Shown here in pieces: positions 1 through 5,421 of a DNA stretch of 5,421 nucleotides. The notes beneath the pieces are model-generated. The model searched no databases. It worked only from the letters and a program-made list of their open reading frames with translations, and had not been told where the DNA came from. Positions within the stretch are counted from its first letter, which is position 1. Each line of letters opens with the position of its first letter. A program made the translations under genes and the position numbers. Source of the stretch: an uncultured Gemmatimonadota bacterium (GTDB taxonomy: Bacteria > Gemmatimonadota > Gemmatimonadetes > Gemmatimonadales > Gemmatimonadaceae); contig CAMPKM010000232.1 of the NCBI GenBank assembly GCA_946887155.1, positions 1 through 5,421 of the forward strand. The letters are read 5' to 3'.

Positions 1-389
1 TCCTTCGCCAGGGCGCGTGCCTGCTCGTCCGTCAGCCCTTCGGCGAGCGCGAGGCGCTGCGAGATCTGCTTGTATCGGGCGAGGTTGCGGAAATTCTCGG
101 GGGCCGTGATGATCGCCATGAGCTGCGGTCGGCCCTCAGCGGTCTTGCCGATCTCCTCGACGACCATGCGCGGCGATTCCGCGTCGATCTTGTGCCAATA
201 CGCCATGAACTGCGTATACGTGGCCAGGTTATAGTCGTCGCCGATGTTGAAGCCGAAGAATTCCTTCGGCGTCGTGATACGGCCCTGTGCCGACACAGGC
301 GCGGCGGCGACGGCGACGGCAATCGCTGCACCGGTAACTGCCGCAAGCCTGGCGAGCCTCGGCGAACGCTTCGAGCGTGTCGCAAACAT
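1..389 (-). CDS. Secreted M14-family zinc carboxypeptidase, N-terminal part (3' end outside the window)
   Basis: Probably an exported zinc metallopeptidase of the M14 (carboxypeptidase A-like) family, acting in the periplasm or outside the cell. Only the first 129 codons are visible; the frame is open to the left edge. Residues 1-14 are Arg/Lys-rich, 15-31 form an Ala/Val hydrophobic core, and a VSA-Q signal peptidase I site lies at 32-35. The mature part begins with a TPKEFFGFNIGDDY stretch (40-53), then YTQFMAYWHKIDAES (58-72) and IGKTAEGRP (80-88) followed by MAIITAPEN (91-99). These match the region just before the catalytic domain in bacterial M14 proteins, where a rewarding 'EGRP' segment precedes the zinc ligands. 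The HxxE zinc site itself would lie beyond position 1, so catalytic competence cannot be judged. The ATG (387-389) has an AAGAGG ribosome-binding site nine bases upstream on the minus strand. It is divergent from thrB. Family assignment is fairly firm; the substrate is unknown. Confidence 0.85.
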   Translation of the reverse strand, partial: MFATRSKRSPRLARLAAVTGAAIAVAVAAAPVSAQGRITTPKEFFGFNIGDDYNLATYTQFMAYWHKIDAESPRMVVEEIGKTAEGRPQLMAIITAPENFRNLARYKQISQRLALAEGLTDEQARALAK

Positions 390-398
390 GACGTCCAA

Positions 399-404
399 CC
401 TCTT
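399..404 (-). promoter_or_regulatory. Shine-Dalgarno site of the M14 peptidase gene
   Basis: Read on the minus strand this is AAGAGG, nine bases from the ATG at 387-389. It supports that ATG over the in-frame TTG a few codons upstream, because the site would overlap the TTG start. Confidence 0.6.
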
Positions 405-511
405 TGGTGACGGGACGGGGAAAAGGTACGCCTCTGACCGTGGTTACGCAGCGGGGAAGAAGGGTGCTGCTGATCTCAGTCGGCAAATGGCCGTTGAAAA
501 ATGGCAGACAG

Positions 512-566
512 CTCTGACATCTGCCCTCTGCCCTTGTCCTCTGCCCTCTGCCCGCCGACCTCTGAT
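512..566. repeat. Degenerate CTCTGCC heptamer tandem tract
   Basis: The tract reads as eight consecutive units: ctctgac, atctgcc, ctctgcc, cttgtc (one base short), ctctgcc, ctctgcc, cgccgac, ctctgat. Four units or near-units are intact CTCTGCC or differ by one base. It sits between the divergent M14 gene and the thrB ATG at 579. The first units can also pair with GGCAGA at 503-508 (with TCTGCC at 520-525), giving a 6-bp stem with an 11-base loop. A seven-base period does not preserve reading frame, which argues that the tract is not coding. It resembles short simple-sequence intergenic tracts of GC-rich soil bacteria. Function unknown. Confidence 0.7.
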
Positions 567-567
567 C

Positions 568-573
568 TAGATT
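568..573 (+). promoter_or_regulatory. Possible -10 element for a leaderless thrB transcript
   Basis: TAGATT matches the TANNNT pattern and four of six positions of TATAAT. It ends five bases before the thrB ATG at 579, so a transcript started from it would begin at or next to the start codon. No Shine-Dalgarno sequence is visible before this ATG, which is consistent with leaderless translation. No convincing -35 element is seen at normal spacing, where the heptamer tract lies. This is a prediction only. Confidence 0.35.
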
Positions 574-578
574 TCCGC

Positions 579-1535
579 ATGCCCTTTTCTCTGCGGGCGA
601 CCGCACGCGCGCCAGGGTCGATCGGAAACCTCGGCCCGGGTCTCGACATCCTTGGTTGTGCGGTGGAGGGCGCTTGCGACAGCGTGACAGCCGAGTTCGT
701 GGATCAACCTGGCATCGTGGTGCTCGATGCGGGGCACCCGGAATTGAGCACGAATCCCGACGAACATGCGTCCGCGCTCGCGGCGCTGGCCGTCGTGAAG
801 CGCGCCTCCTCGTTGGGAGCCATGCCGTCGAGCGGGATTGCGCTCCGGGTCACGAAGGGCCTGCCGCTATCCGCCGGACAGGGTGGCAGTGCCGCGTCTG
901 CGGTCGCGGGCGCCGTCGCCGTCAATGCGCTGATCGGTTCACCCCTTGGCCGCGACGACCTTCTGGAAGCGGCCCTCGCGGCGGAAACCAGGGTCGCCGG
1001 GCGGCACCTCGACAACATCGCGCCGTCGTTGATGGGCGGGATCGTGCTGATCCGTTCCCTCGATCCCATCGATGTCCTGTCGATTCCCGTTCCGGACAAC
1101 CTGTACGTGGTCCTGGCCAGCCCGGCGCAGAACATGCGAACGGCGGAGGCGCGGTCGGTGTTGCCGAAACAGGTTCCACTCGACGTGGCGCTCCACCAGG
1201 CGGCGCAGGTGGCCGCGATCGTCGCGGCGCTCTTTGGGGGCGACATCGGCTTGTTAGGCAGGGCCATCGACGACCGGATCGCCGAGCCATCACGCGCAGG
1301 CCTCCTGAAAGGCTTCACCGAGGCGAAGCAGGCGGCGCTCGACGCGGGCGCACTTGGTGTCTCGATCTCCGGGTCTGGGCCGACGGCGTTCGCCGTCTGC
1401 AGCGCGGCGCCGGCGGCCGAGAACGTTGCTCACGCCATGCAGGACGCTTACGAGCGGATCGGTCTTGTGTGCCGGGCCCGCGTTTGCCGGCCGGATCGCG
1501 TCGGTACACGAATCGACACGTTCCCGCGCACATGA
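579..1535 (+). CDS. thrB: Homoserine kinase (GHMP kinase family)
   Basis: Cytoplasmic enzyme that phosphorylates L-homoserine with ATP to O-phosphohomoserine, the step before threonine synthase. The product is 318 aa, normal for bacterial ThrB (about 300-320). GHMP hallmarks appear in order: NLGPGLD at 17-23 near the N-terminus, a Gly/Ser-rich ATP-binding loop PLSAGQGGSAAS at 96-107, HLDNIAPSLMGG at 153-164, and the C-terminal GSGPTAF motif at 265-271. The ATP loop is slightly unusual: families generally show GLGSSAAS where this has GQGGSAAS. I chose the ATG at 579 because homology starts there (MPFSLRATARAPGSIGNLGPG). The in-frame ATG at 501 would add 26 residues encoded by the heptamer tract that match no ThrB sequence. 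No Shine-Dalgarno site precedes either start. The stop codon overlaps the thrC start as ATGA. A 725-codon open frame covering this gene is the thrC frame read through upstream, not a product. Confidence 0.93.
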   Translation: MPFSLRATARAPGSIGNLGPGLDILGCAVEGACDSVTAEFVDQPGIVVLDAGHPELSTNPDEHASALAALAVVKRASSLGAMPSSGIALRVTKGLPLSAGQGGSAASAVAGAVAVNALIGSPLGRDDLLEAALAAETRVAGRHLDNIAPSLMGGIVLIRSLDPIDVLSIPVPDNLYVVLASPAQNMRTAEARSVLPKQVPLDVALHQAAQVAAIVAALFGGDIGLLGRAIDDRIAEPSRAGLLKGFTEAKQAALDAGALGVSISGSGPTAFAVCSAAPAAENVAHAMQDAYERIGLVCRARVCRPDRVGTRIDTFPRT

Positions 1536-2833
1536 AGACGCCGAACCCGGACGCCCCCGCACGCTGGCAGCAGTGCGCATCATGTAACCTGCGGTTGGAG
1601 GAACTCGACCCGCGTACGCAGTGCCCGGGGTGTGGCGGCCTGCTCGACGTCATGTTCCACCTGCCGCCGGGACGCGGAGCGGGCCTCTGCCGCGAGTTCG
1701 ATTCCCGGACGAACGTGGCCGGCAGCGCGGCGGACGTATCGGGCGTCTGGCGATATCGTGAACTCGTTATGCACGCGCCGGCCGCGACCATCGTCTCCTT
1801 CCCCGAAGGCAATACTCCCCTGATCACCAACGACCGGGTAGCGGCGTGGACCGGATGCGCCGGCCTCCGGCTCAAGCACGAAGGGCTGAACCCGACCGGC
1901 TCGTTCAAGGATCGCGGCATGACAGTGGGAGTGACGCAGGCCCGCCGCGTCCGGGCGCTCGCCGTCGCTTGCGCGTCCACCGGTAACACCTCGGCCTCAC
2001 TCGCCGCGTATGCGGCCCTGGCCGGTCTTCCCGCGCTCGTCCTCGTTCCGGCCGGACAAGTGGCGTCGGGAAAGCTGCACCAGACGCTCGCGTATGGCGC
2101 GCGCACGCTGGCCGTTCGCGGTGACTTCGACGCCTGCCTGGCGCTGGTTCGGGATACGGCGCAGAAGTTCGGCGTCTACCTCCTCAATTCAGTAAATCCG
2201 TGGCGGATCGAGGGGCAGAAGTCGATCGTATTCGAGCTGCTGCAACAGCTGGGGTGGAACGCACCGGACTGGATCGCCCTGCCCGCCGGTAACCTGGGCA
2301 ACACGGCGGCTTTTGGAAAAGCGCTCGACGAAGCACGCCGTGTGGGCCTCATCGATCGGGTGCCGAGGCTGCTGGCGGTTCAGGCGTCAGGCGCCGCGCC
2401 GTTCTTCCAGTCATTCACGACGGGGTTCACTGAGCGGCAGTCCGTGAAGGCGGAGACCGTGGCAACGGCGATACGGATCGGTGACCCGGCATCGTGGGAC
2501 CGCGGCGTCCGGGCCATCCGCCTGACGAATGGGGTCGTGGCCTCCGTGCCTGACGAGTCCATCATCGAGGCACAGCGGGTGGTTGGGAATTCCGGGATCG
2601 GTTGTGAGCCAGCGAGCGCTGCCTCTGTGGCCGGCATCAGGGCGGCCATCCATGGCGGCCTCATCGGTCCGGATGAGACTGTGGTCGCCGTTCTGACCGG
2701 CCACCTCCTGAAGGATCCTCTCGCGAGCGCGGCGCTACCCGCGGAACGGCACTACGCCAACACACCCGTGGAAGTCGACGCGACCGCGACCGACATCGAA
2801 CGCGAACTCGCCCTGCTCACATCGAGTCGCTAG
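1532..2833 (+). CDS. thrC: Threonine synthase with N-terminal zinc ribbon
   Basis: Cytoplasmic PLP-dependent enzyme that converts O-phosphohomoserine to L-threonine and phosphate, the last step of threonine synthesis. The product is 433 aa. A CxxC...CxxC zinc ribbon (Cys15, 18, 31, 34) opens it, as in threonine synthases of archaeal and some bacterial types. The fold type II PLP core follows: EGNTPL at 92-97, NPTGSFKDRG at 120-129 with Lys126 as the Schiff-base lysine, the Ser/Thr/Gly-rich phosphate-binding stretch STGNTSAS at 149-156, PAGNLGN at 251-257, GNSGIGCEPASA at 352-363, and VLTGHLLKDP at 387-396 near the end. The ATG at 1532 overlaps the thrB stop by four bases, with no Shine-Dalgarno sequence in front. 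Translation is therefore probably coupled to thrB. The same frame stays open upstream to 656, but that part is the shadow of thrB. Confidence in the function is high. Confidence 0.96.
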   Translation: MKTPNPDAPARWQQCASCNLRLEELDPRTQCPGCGGLLDVMFHLPPGRGAGLCREFDSRTNVAGSAADVSGVWRYRELVMHAPAATIVSFPEGNTPLITNDRVAAWTGCAGLRLKHEGLNPTGSFKDRGMTVGVTQARRVRALAVACASTGNTSASLAAYAALAGLPALVLVPAGQVASGKLHQTLAYGARTLAVRGDFDACLALVRDTAQKFGVYLLNSVNPWRIEGQKSIVFELLQQLGWNAPDWIALPAGNLGNTAAFGKALDEARRVGLIDRVPRLLAVQASGAAPFFQSFTTGFTERQSVKAETVATAIRIGDPASWDRGVRAIRLTNGVVASVPDESIIEAQRVVGNSGIGCEPASAASVAGIRAAIHGGLIGPDETVVAVLTGHLLKDPLASAALPAERHYANTPVEVDATATDIERELALLTSSR

Positions 2834-2907
2834 GCAGCTCCCTGCACCGTCCGCGTTCGCGTCTTCGGAGCGCCACCGTTCCGCATCCGGCCCCGATGAA
2901 GTAACCG

Positions 2908-2936
2908 TTGGTCCCAACCATGAATTCGCTTACTAT
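2908..2936 (+). promoter_or_regulatory. Putative sigma70-type promoter of the OmpA gene
   Basis: TTGGTC at 2908-2913, then a 17-base spacer, then TACTAT at 2931-2936. The -35 matches TTGACA at its TTG; the -10 matches TATAAT at four of six positions. The predicted start near 2943 gives a leader of about 84 bases. The thrC stop lies about 75 bases upstream, so the OmpA gene could be separately transcribed or read through from thrBC. Confidence 0.5.
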
Positions 2937-3015
2937 TCCGGCGCTTCGCGCGGATGGGGGCGCCGCGTTGACCGATGGCTGCACAGCCCTCGATCGACAA
3001 CAGAAACGTCAATAC

Positions 3016-3020
3016 GAGGT
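3016..3020 (+). promoter_or_regulatory. Shine-Dalgarno site of the OmpA gene
   Basis: GAGGT six bases before the ATG at 3027. It fixes this start, which is also followed directly by a signal peptide. Confidence 0.75.
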
Positions 3021-3026
3021 GCCTCA

Positions 3027-4400
3027 ATGCGAGTGAGATCCCTGGCAGCCGTCGGTGCACTGATGCCCATTCTCGCGGGCAGCGCCGTGGCGCAAAGACC
3101 GGTGGCATGGGAAGGTGGCCTCTTCGGCCAGTTCACGAAGATGGACAAGGAGCTTTCCCTCGACGACGTGTTGTCGATCGGCGCCCGGCTGGGAGTCTAC
3201 CTGCTCCCGAACCTCGGGCTCGAGGTCGACGCGCAAATGGGGAAGACCGACTGGACCAGCGCCGCCGGCGTGCAGTCGGTCACGTACACGCCAGTGGCAC
3301 TGCGGGTGATCTACGCCATGCCACTCGCCGAGCGCCTTCGCCTCATGCTCGGCCTCGGCTATCAGCATAACGTGTATCGCGATCGCATTCGCGACATCAA
3401 CGGGTTCATCGCCGGTAACGAATTCGAGGATGCCGTTACCGCACTGGTCGGGCTCAAGGTCTGCCTCAACCAGAAGTGGAGCCTGCGCGGTGACGTGCCC
3501 CTGGACTACAACCCGTCGCCGAACTTCAACGGGAGCCTCGTCACTCTCGACGGCGAATCCATGAACGTCGGCTTCCGCGTCGGGCTGAGCCGGATGTTCG
3601 ACGGCAACTGCTACGAGAGCGGGTCTTCGATGCCGGCTTCGCCACCGCCGGCAGCGCCACCGCCGGCCGCTCCGGCACCGACTCCGGCGCAACCACCCGT
3701 GACGCCGAGTCCGACGCCCACGCCGACGCCGCCTCAGGTACCGGCCAATACGCCTCCCGCGGCGACGATCACGTCGCCCAGCAGCGGCGCATCGCTGACC
3801 GGACCGGTCAACTTCGCCGGTACGTGCACCGATCCGGAACAGGGCAACCTCGCCTCATCCGCTCAGTGGCGCTCCAGCCGTGACGGCGACCTGGGTACGG
3901 GGGCGTCCTTCACGCGCCCGTTGTCGCCGGGCGCCCACACCATCACACTCACCTGCACCGATGGCCCGGGCCTCACCGGAACGGCCAGCGTCACCGTCAC
4001 TTCGCAGGAATTGCTCGTCAGGCTGAACTGGGTGTACTTCGACTTCGACCGGTCCACGCTCACGCAGGCGGGTCGCGACACGCTCGATCGCGTGATCAGC
4101 ACGCTGCAGCAGCGCGCCGATGTTCGCATCGCGGTCGAAGGCCACACCGATCCCTTCGGCAGCGATTCGTACAACCAGTCGCTGTCCGAACGACGCGCCC
4201 AGGCGGTCGCGCAATACCTCACCGGACGCGGGGTGGCCACGGACCGTATCGCGCAGCGTGGCTTCGGCGAGCAATGCCTCATGCTCGATGACGATCGCAC
4301 GAACCCCGCGCGTTCACGCGCGGAACACCGCACCAACCGTCGGGTGGAGATCTGGTCGGTCGGCGACGCCGGGCCAGCTTCCTCCTGCAGGCCCAGGTAA
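3027..4400 (+). CDS. OmpA-family outer-membrane protein with Pro/Thr linker and Ig-like domain
   Basis: Probably tethers the outer membrane to peptidoglycan: an outer-membrane barrel joined to a periplasmic peptidoglycan-binding domain. The product is 457 aa. Residues 1-22 are a signal peptide with an AVA-Q cleavage site. Residues 28-191 look like an 8-strand barrel with alternating hydrophobic stretches ending in VGFRVGLSRMF. Residues 199-243 are a Pro/Ala/Thr linker. Residues 244-326 read as an Ig-like or PKD-like domain (TITSPSSGASLTGPVNF, WRSSRDG, LTCTDGPG). Residues 334-443 are the OmpA domain, with VYFDFDRSTLT, GHTDPFGSDSYNQSLSERRAQ, GFGE and NRRVEIW in the usual order; Asp375 and Arg389/390 fall near the expected peptidoglycan-contact positions. 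The stretch between GFGE and NRRVE is a few residues longer than I usually see. Six cysteines (146, 194, 267, 310, 417, 454) fall two per domain and could form disulfides. A stand-alone gene: its promoter is upstream and a hairpin follows. Confidence 0.9.
   Translation: MRVRSLAAVGALMPILAGSAVAQRPVAWEGGLFGQFTKMDKELSLDDVLSIGARLGVYLLPNLGLEVDAQMGKTDWTSAAGVQSVTYTPVALRVIYAMPLAERLRLMLGLGYQHNVYRDRIRDINGFIAGNEFEDAVTALVGLKVCLNQKWSLRGDVPLDYNPSPNFNGSLVTLDGESMNVGFRVGLSRMFDGNCYESGSSMPASPPPAAPPPAAPAPTPAQPPVTPSPTPTPTPPQVPANTPPAATITSPSSGASLTGPVNFAGTCTDPEQGNLASSAQWRSSRDGDLGTGASFTRPLSPGAHTITLTCTDGPGLTGTASVTVTSQELLVRLNWVYFDFDRSTLTQAGRDTLDRVISTLQQRADVRIAVEGHTDPFGSDSYNQSLSERRAQAVAQYLTGRGVATDRIAQRGFGEQCLMLDDDRTNPARSRAEHRTNRRVEIWSVGDAGPASSCRPR
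3621..3755 (+). repeat. Pro/Ala/Thr-rich linker-coding low-complexity DNA
   Basis: This stretch codes for the linker at residues 199-243 and is dominated by CCG/CCA/ACG-type codons. GCCACCGCCGGC is repeated exactly at 3641-3652 and 3656-3667, a 15-base unit coding for PPPAA. PT dipeptides follow. Such stretches can change length by slippage; every unit seen keeps frame. Confidence 0.6.
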
Positions 4401-4420
4401 CCGGAAGTCATGACCGGAGT

Positions 4421-4452
4421 GAAGGCCCGCTGGCGAACGCCGGCGGGCCTTC
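4421..4452. terminator. Strong 14-bp hairpin, likely bidirectional terminator
   Basis: The left arm GAAGGCCCGCTGGC (4421-4434) pairs with the right arm GCCGGCGGGCCTTC (4439-4452) over 14 bp with one T-G wobble, closing on a GAAC loop. It starts 20 bases after the stop of the OmpA gene and lies in a convergent gap 86 bases from the end of the MFS gene. No run of T follows on either strand, only CTTCTC-like sequence, so it is not a textbook Rho-independent terminator. The stem may block transcription from both sides or act as an RNA 3'-end protector. Confidence 0.7.
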
Positions 4453-4538
4453 TCGCATGTGCATCGGAGCGGACGGATCCACACGGCGTTCCAGAGTCAC
4501 GAGATCGTTCCGGGCCACGCCACCGGACACGCAGGTTG

Positions 4539-5421
4539 TCAGGCCTGCCTGATGGCGAACCCCCGCCGCAATGCCATCGTGCCTAACGCGAGGCCGAGTT
4601 CCGCGACTCCCACCATCATGAAGATCGCCTCGTACGCCGGCCGGCCGTCGCCGCCGGTCACGGCAACCAGGATGCCTCCAACCATGGGACCGAGCAGGAA
4701 GCCGAGCGACCCGGCGATCTGGAAGATGCCGAACAGCCCCTCCCCGTTGCCGCGCCTGACGAGGTCACTGACCAGGAGGAGGCTCGGCGCGAAGATGAAC
4801 GCACTGGCCAGGCCGGACAGCACCATCGACACCGGCATCAGGCCGATCGGCATCAGCCCGTAGGTGCCGTAGACGAGCCCGAATGCGACGTTGCCGGCAA
4901 TCAGCAGCGGAAACCAGCCGACCCGCTCCGCCAGCCGGCCGACGGGATAGCATAACGCGGCAAACGGAATCATGAAGAGGGCGACCAGCCAGCCACGCCC
5001 CGCCGGCCCGACCTGGTGCTCCCGCGAGAGAAACAGCGTGAACGTGGACACGAAAATGCCGATGCTGAACCGGTCCATGAAGGCGTAGCCTAACGGGACC
5101 CACGACTCGGCTCGGCGCCATTGCCACCGGTATCGGCTACCACGCGGTGCATCGGCGGACGGACTCGTCGCCGGCGCCAGCAGGGAAACGGCCGCCGCGA
5201 GCAGGAAGACGATGGCGCCAACGTCATACACCGTGCTCCCGCCCATCTCCACGAGGCGTCCACCCAATGGGGACCCGACCGTGATGCCCAGCATGAGCGC
5301 CGAGGCCAGTGCGCCCAGCGACGCGCCGCGCTTGTCGCCGGCGACGCGGTTGGCTGCCACCATCAGCAGCGTCACGGCGGATCCGATGCGGCGGCACACG
5401 GCTTCATGACCGCCAACATGC
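4539..5421 (-). CDS. Major facilitator superfamily transporter, C-terminal two-thirds (5' end outside the window)
   Basis: Inner-membrane secondary transporter of the MFS; substrate unknown. The visible frame runs from the right edge to a TGA at 4539-4541. I number residues from the GTG at 5397-5399. That GTG is unlikely to be the true start because the frame stays open to the edge and the N-terminal half is incomplete. Membrane segments by hydrophobicity are about 5-19 (end of TM4), 27-49, 56-75, 103-124, 135-156, 161-181, 184-213, 221-248 and 255-276, so TM1-3 are missing and would add about 110-120 residues. GDKRGASLGALASA and the loop at 76-102 (central cytoplasmic loop, rich in Arg/Trp) fit the middle of a DHA1-like MFS. 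GRLAERVG at 154-161 is the second-half motif A. The gene converges on the OmpA gene. Family is firm, role unknown. Confidence 0.88.
   Translation of the reverse strand, partial: HVGGHEAVCRRIGSAVTLLMVAANRVAGDKRGASLGALASALMLGITVGSPLGGRLVEMGGSTVYDVGAIVFLLAAAVSLLAPATSPSADAPRGSRYRWQWRRAESWVPLGYAFMDRFSIGIFVSTFTLFLSREHQVGPAGRGWLVALFMIPFAALCYPVGRLAERVGWFPLLIAGNVAFGLVYGTYGLMPIGLMPVSMVLSGLASAFIFAPSLLLVSDLVRRGNGEGLFGIFQIAGSLGFLLGPMVGGILVAVTGGDGRPAYEAIFMMVGVAELGLALGTMALRRGFAIRQA

Larger units (their letters stand above)
2834..3026. other. Intergenic region between thrC and the OmpA gene
   Basis: 193 bases with no gene. No clear Rho-independent terminator is seen after thrC. A promoter candidate lies at 2908-2936. 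A 6-bp CGGCGC/GCGCCG pairing (2939-2944 with 2960-2965, 15-base loop) near the predicted transcript start is possible but weak. Confidence refers to the absence of a gene. Confidence 0.55.

Noticed and set aside
494..522. TTGAAA at 494-499 as the -35 element of a thrB promoter.
   Set aside because: At spacings of 17 or 18 bases the sequence bears almost no resemblance to a -10 element.
501..578. An N-terminal extension of homoserine kinase from the ATG at 501.
   Set aside because: The 26 added residues come from the heptamer tract, show no ThrB similarity and have no ribosome-binding site. The conserved N-terminus begins at 579.
656..1531. A long open stretch in the thrC frame that would fuse 292 extra residues to threonine synthase.
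   Set aside because: It overlaps thrB entirely in another frame, is Arg/Gly-rich in the way of a GC-rich shadow frame, and matches no domain. The thrC zinc ribbon and the ATGA overlap place the true start at 1532.
1315..2106. A 263-codon minus-strand frame opposite thrB and thrC.
   Set aside because: Low-complexity Arg/Pro/Ser-rich translation typical of antisense frames in GC-rich DNA; both sense genes are certain.
3024..3692. A 222-codon minus-strand frame opposite the OmpA gene.
   Set aside because: It mirrors codon positions of a well-supported plus-strand gene, starts inside the Pro/Thr linker and shows no recognisable domain.
4509..4552. Small inverted repeats after the MFS gene (TCCGG/CCGGA at 4509-4527; TCAGG/CCTGA at 4539-4552) as a dedicated terminator.
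   Set aside because: Both stems are only 5 bp, one overlaps the stop codon, and neither has a T-run. The 14-bp hairpin at 4421-4452 is the better candidate.
5377..5420. An ATG-started frame on the minus strand near the right edge (MLAVMKPCAAAS) that could hint at a frameshifted MFS start.
   Set aside because: It stops after about 15 codons, and the MFS frame itself is open to the edge. With so little sequence beyond, there is no evidence for a frameshift rather than simple truncation by the window.
1..5421. A hidden new system, mobile element, CRISPR array or RNA gene.
   Set aside because: All coding space is taken by recognisable chromosomal families, the gaps are under 200 bases, and I saw no terminal inverted repeats, transposase, spaced direct repeats or tRNA/rRNA-like sequence.

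Overview
This is a GC-rich (roughly two-thirds G+C by eye), gene-dense bacterial chromosomal window that looks ordinary in gene content. Signal peptides, an OmpA-type outer-membrane protein with a periplasmic peptidoglycan-binding domain, and a secreted M14 peptidase point to a diderm bacterium. The M14 N-terminal style, the OmpA layout with a Pro/Thr linker and the CTCTGCC heptamer tract fit Gemmatimonadota or a similar soil lineage. That placement is inference from familiarity, not proof.

Layout. (1) Positions 1-389, minus strand: the 5' end of a secreted M14-family zinc carboxypeptidase that runs out of the window. (2) Positions 390-578: a divergent intergenic region with a degenerate CTCTGCC heptamer tract and a -10-like hexamer just before the thrB ATG. 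(3) Positions 579-2833, plus strand: thrB (homoserine kinase) and thrC (threonine synthase with an N-terminal zinc ribbon), overlapping by ATGA. Together they convert homoserine to threonine. thrA is not in the window. (4) Positions 2834-3026: an intergenic gap with a plausible sigma70-type promoter. (5) Positions 3027-4400, plus strand: an OmpA-family porin-like protein (signal peptide, beta-barrel, Pro/Thr linker, extra Ig-like domain, OmpA peptidoglycan-binding domain). (6) Positions 4401-4538: a convergent gap with a strong 14-bp hairpin, probably a terminator. (7) Position 4539 to the right edge, minus strand: the C-terminal two-thirds of a major facilitator superfamily transporter whose start lies beyond the window.

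The threonine operon is the only clear functional unit. The other genes are cell-envelope or transport functions with no visible link to it. I found no mobile element, CRISPR array, RNA gene or new multi-gene system. The points worth a second look are small: a simple-sequence tract next to a possibly leaderless thrB start, the extra domain and all-even cysteine set in the OmpA protein, a bias of rare TTA codons toward TTA-GGC, and a variant kinase motif in ThrB.
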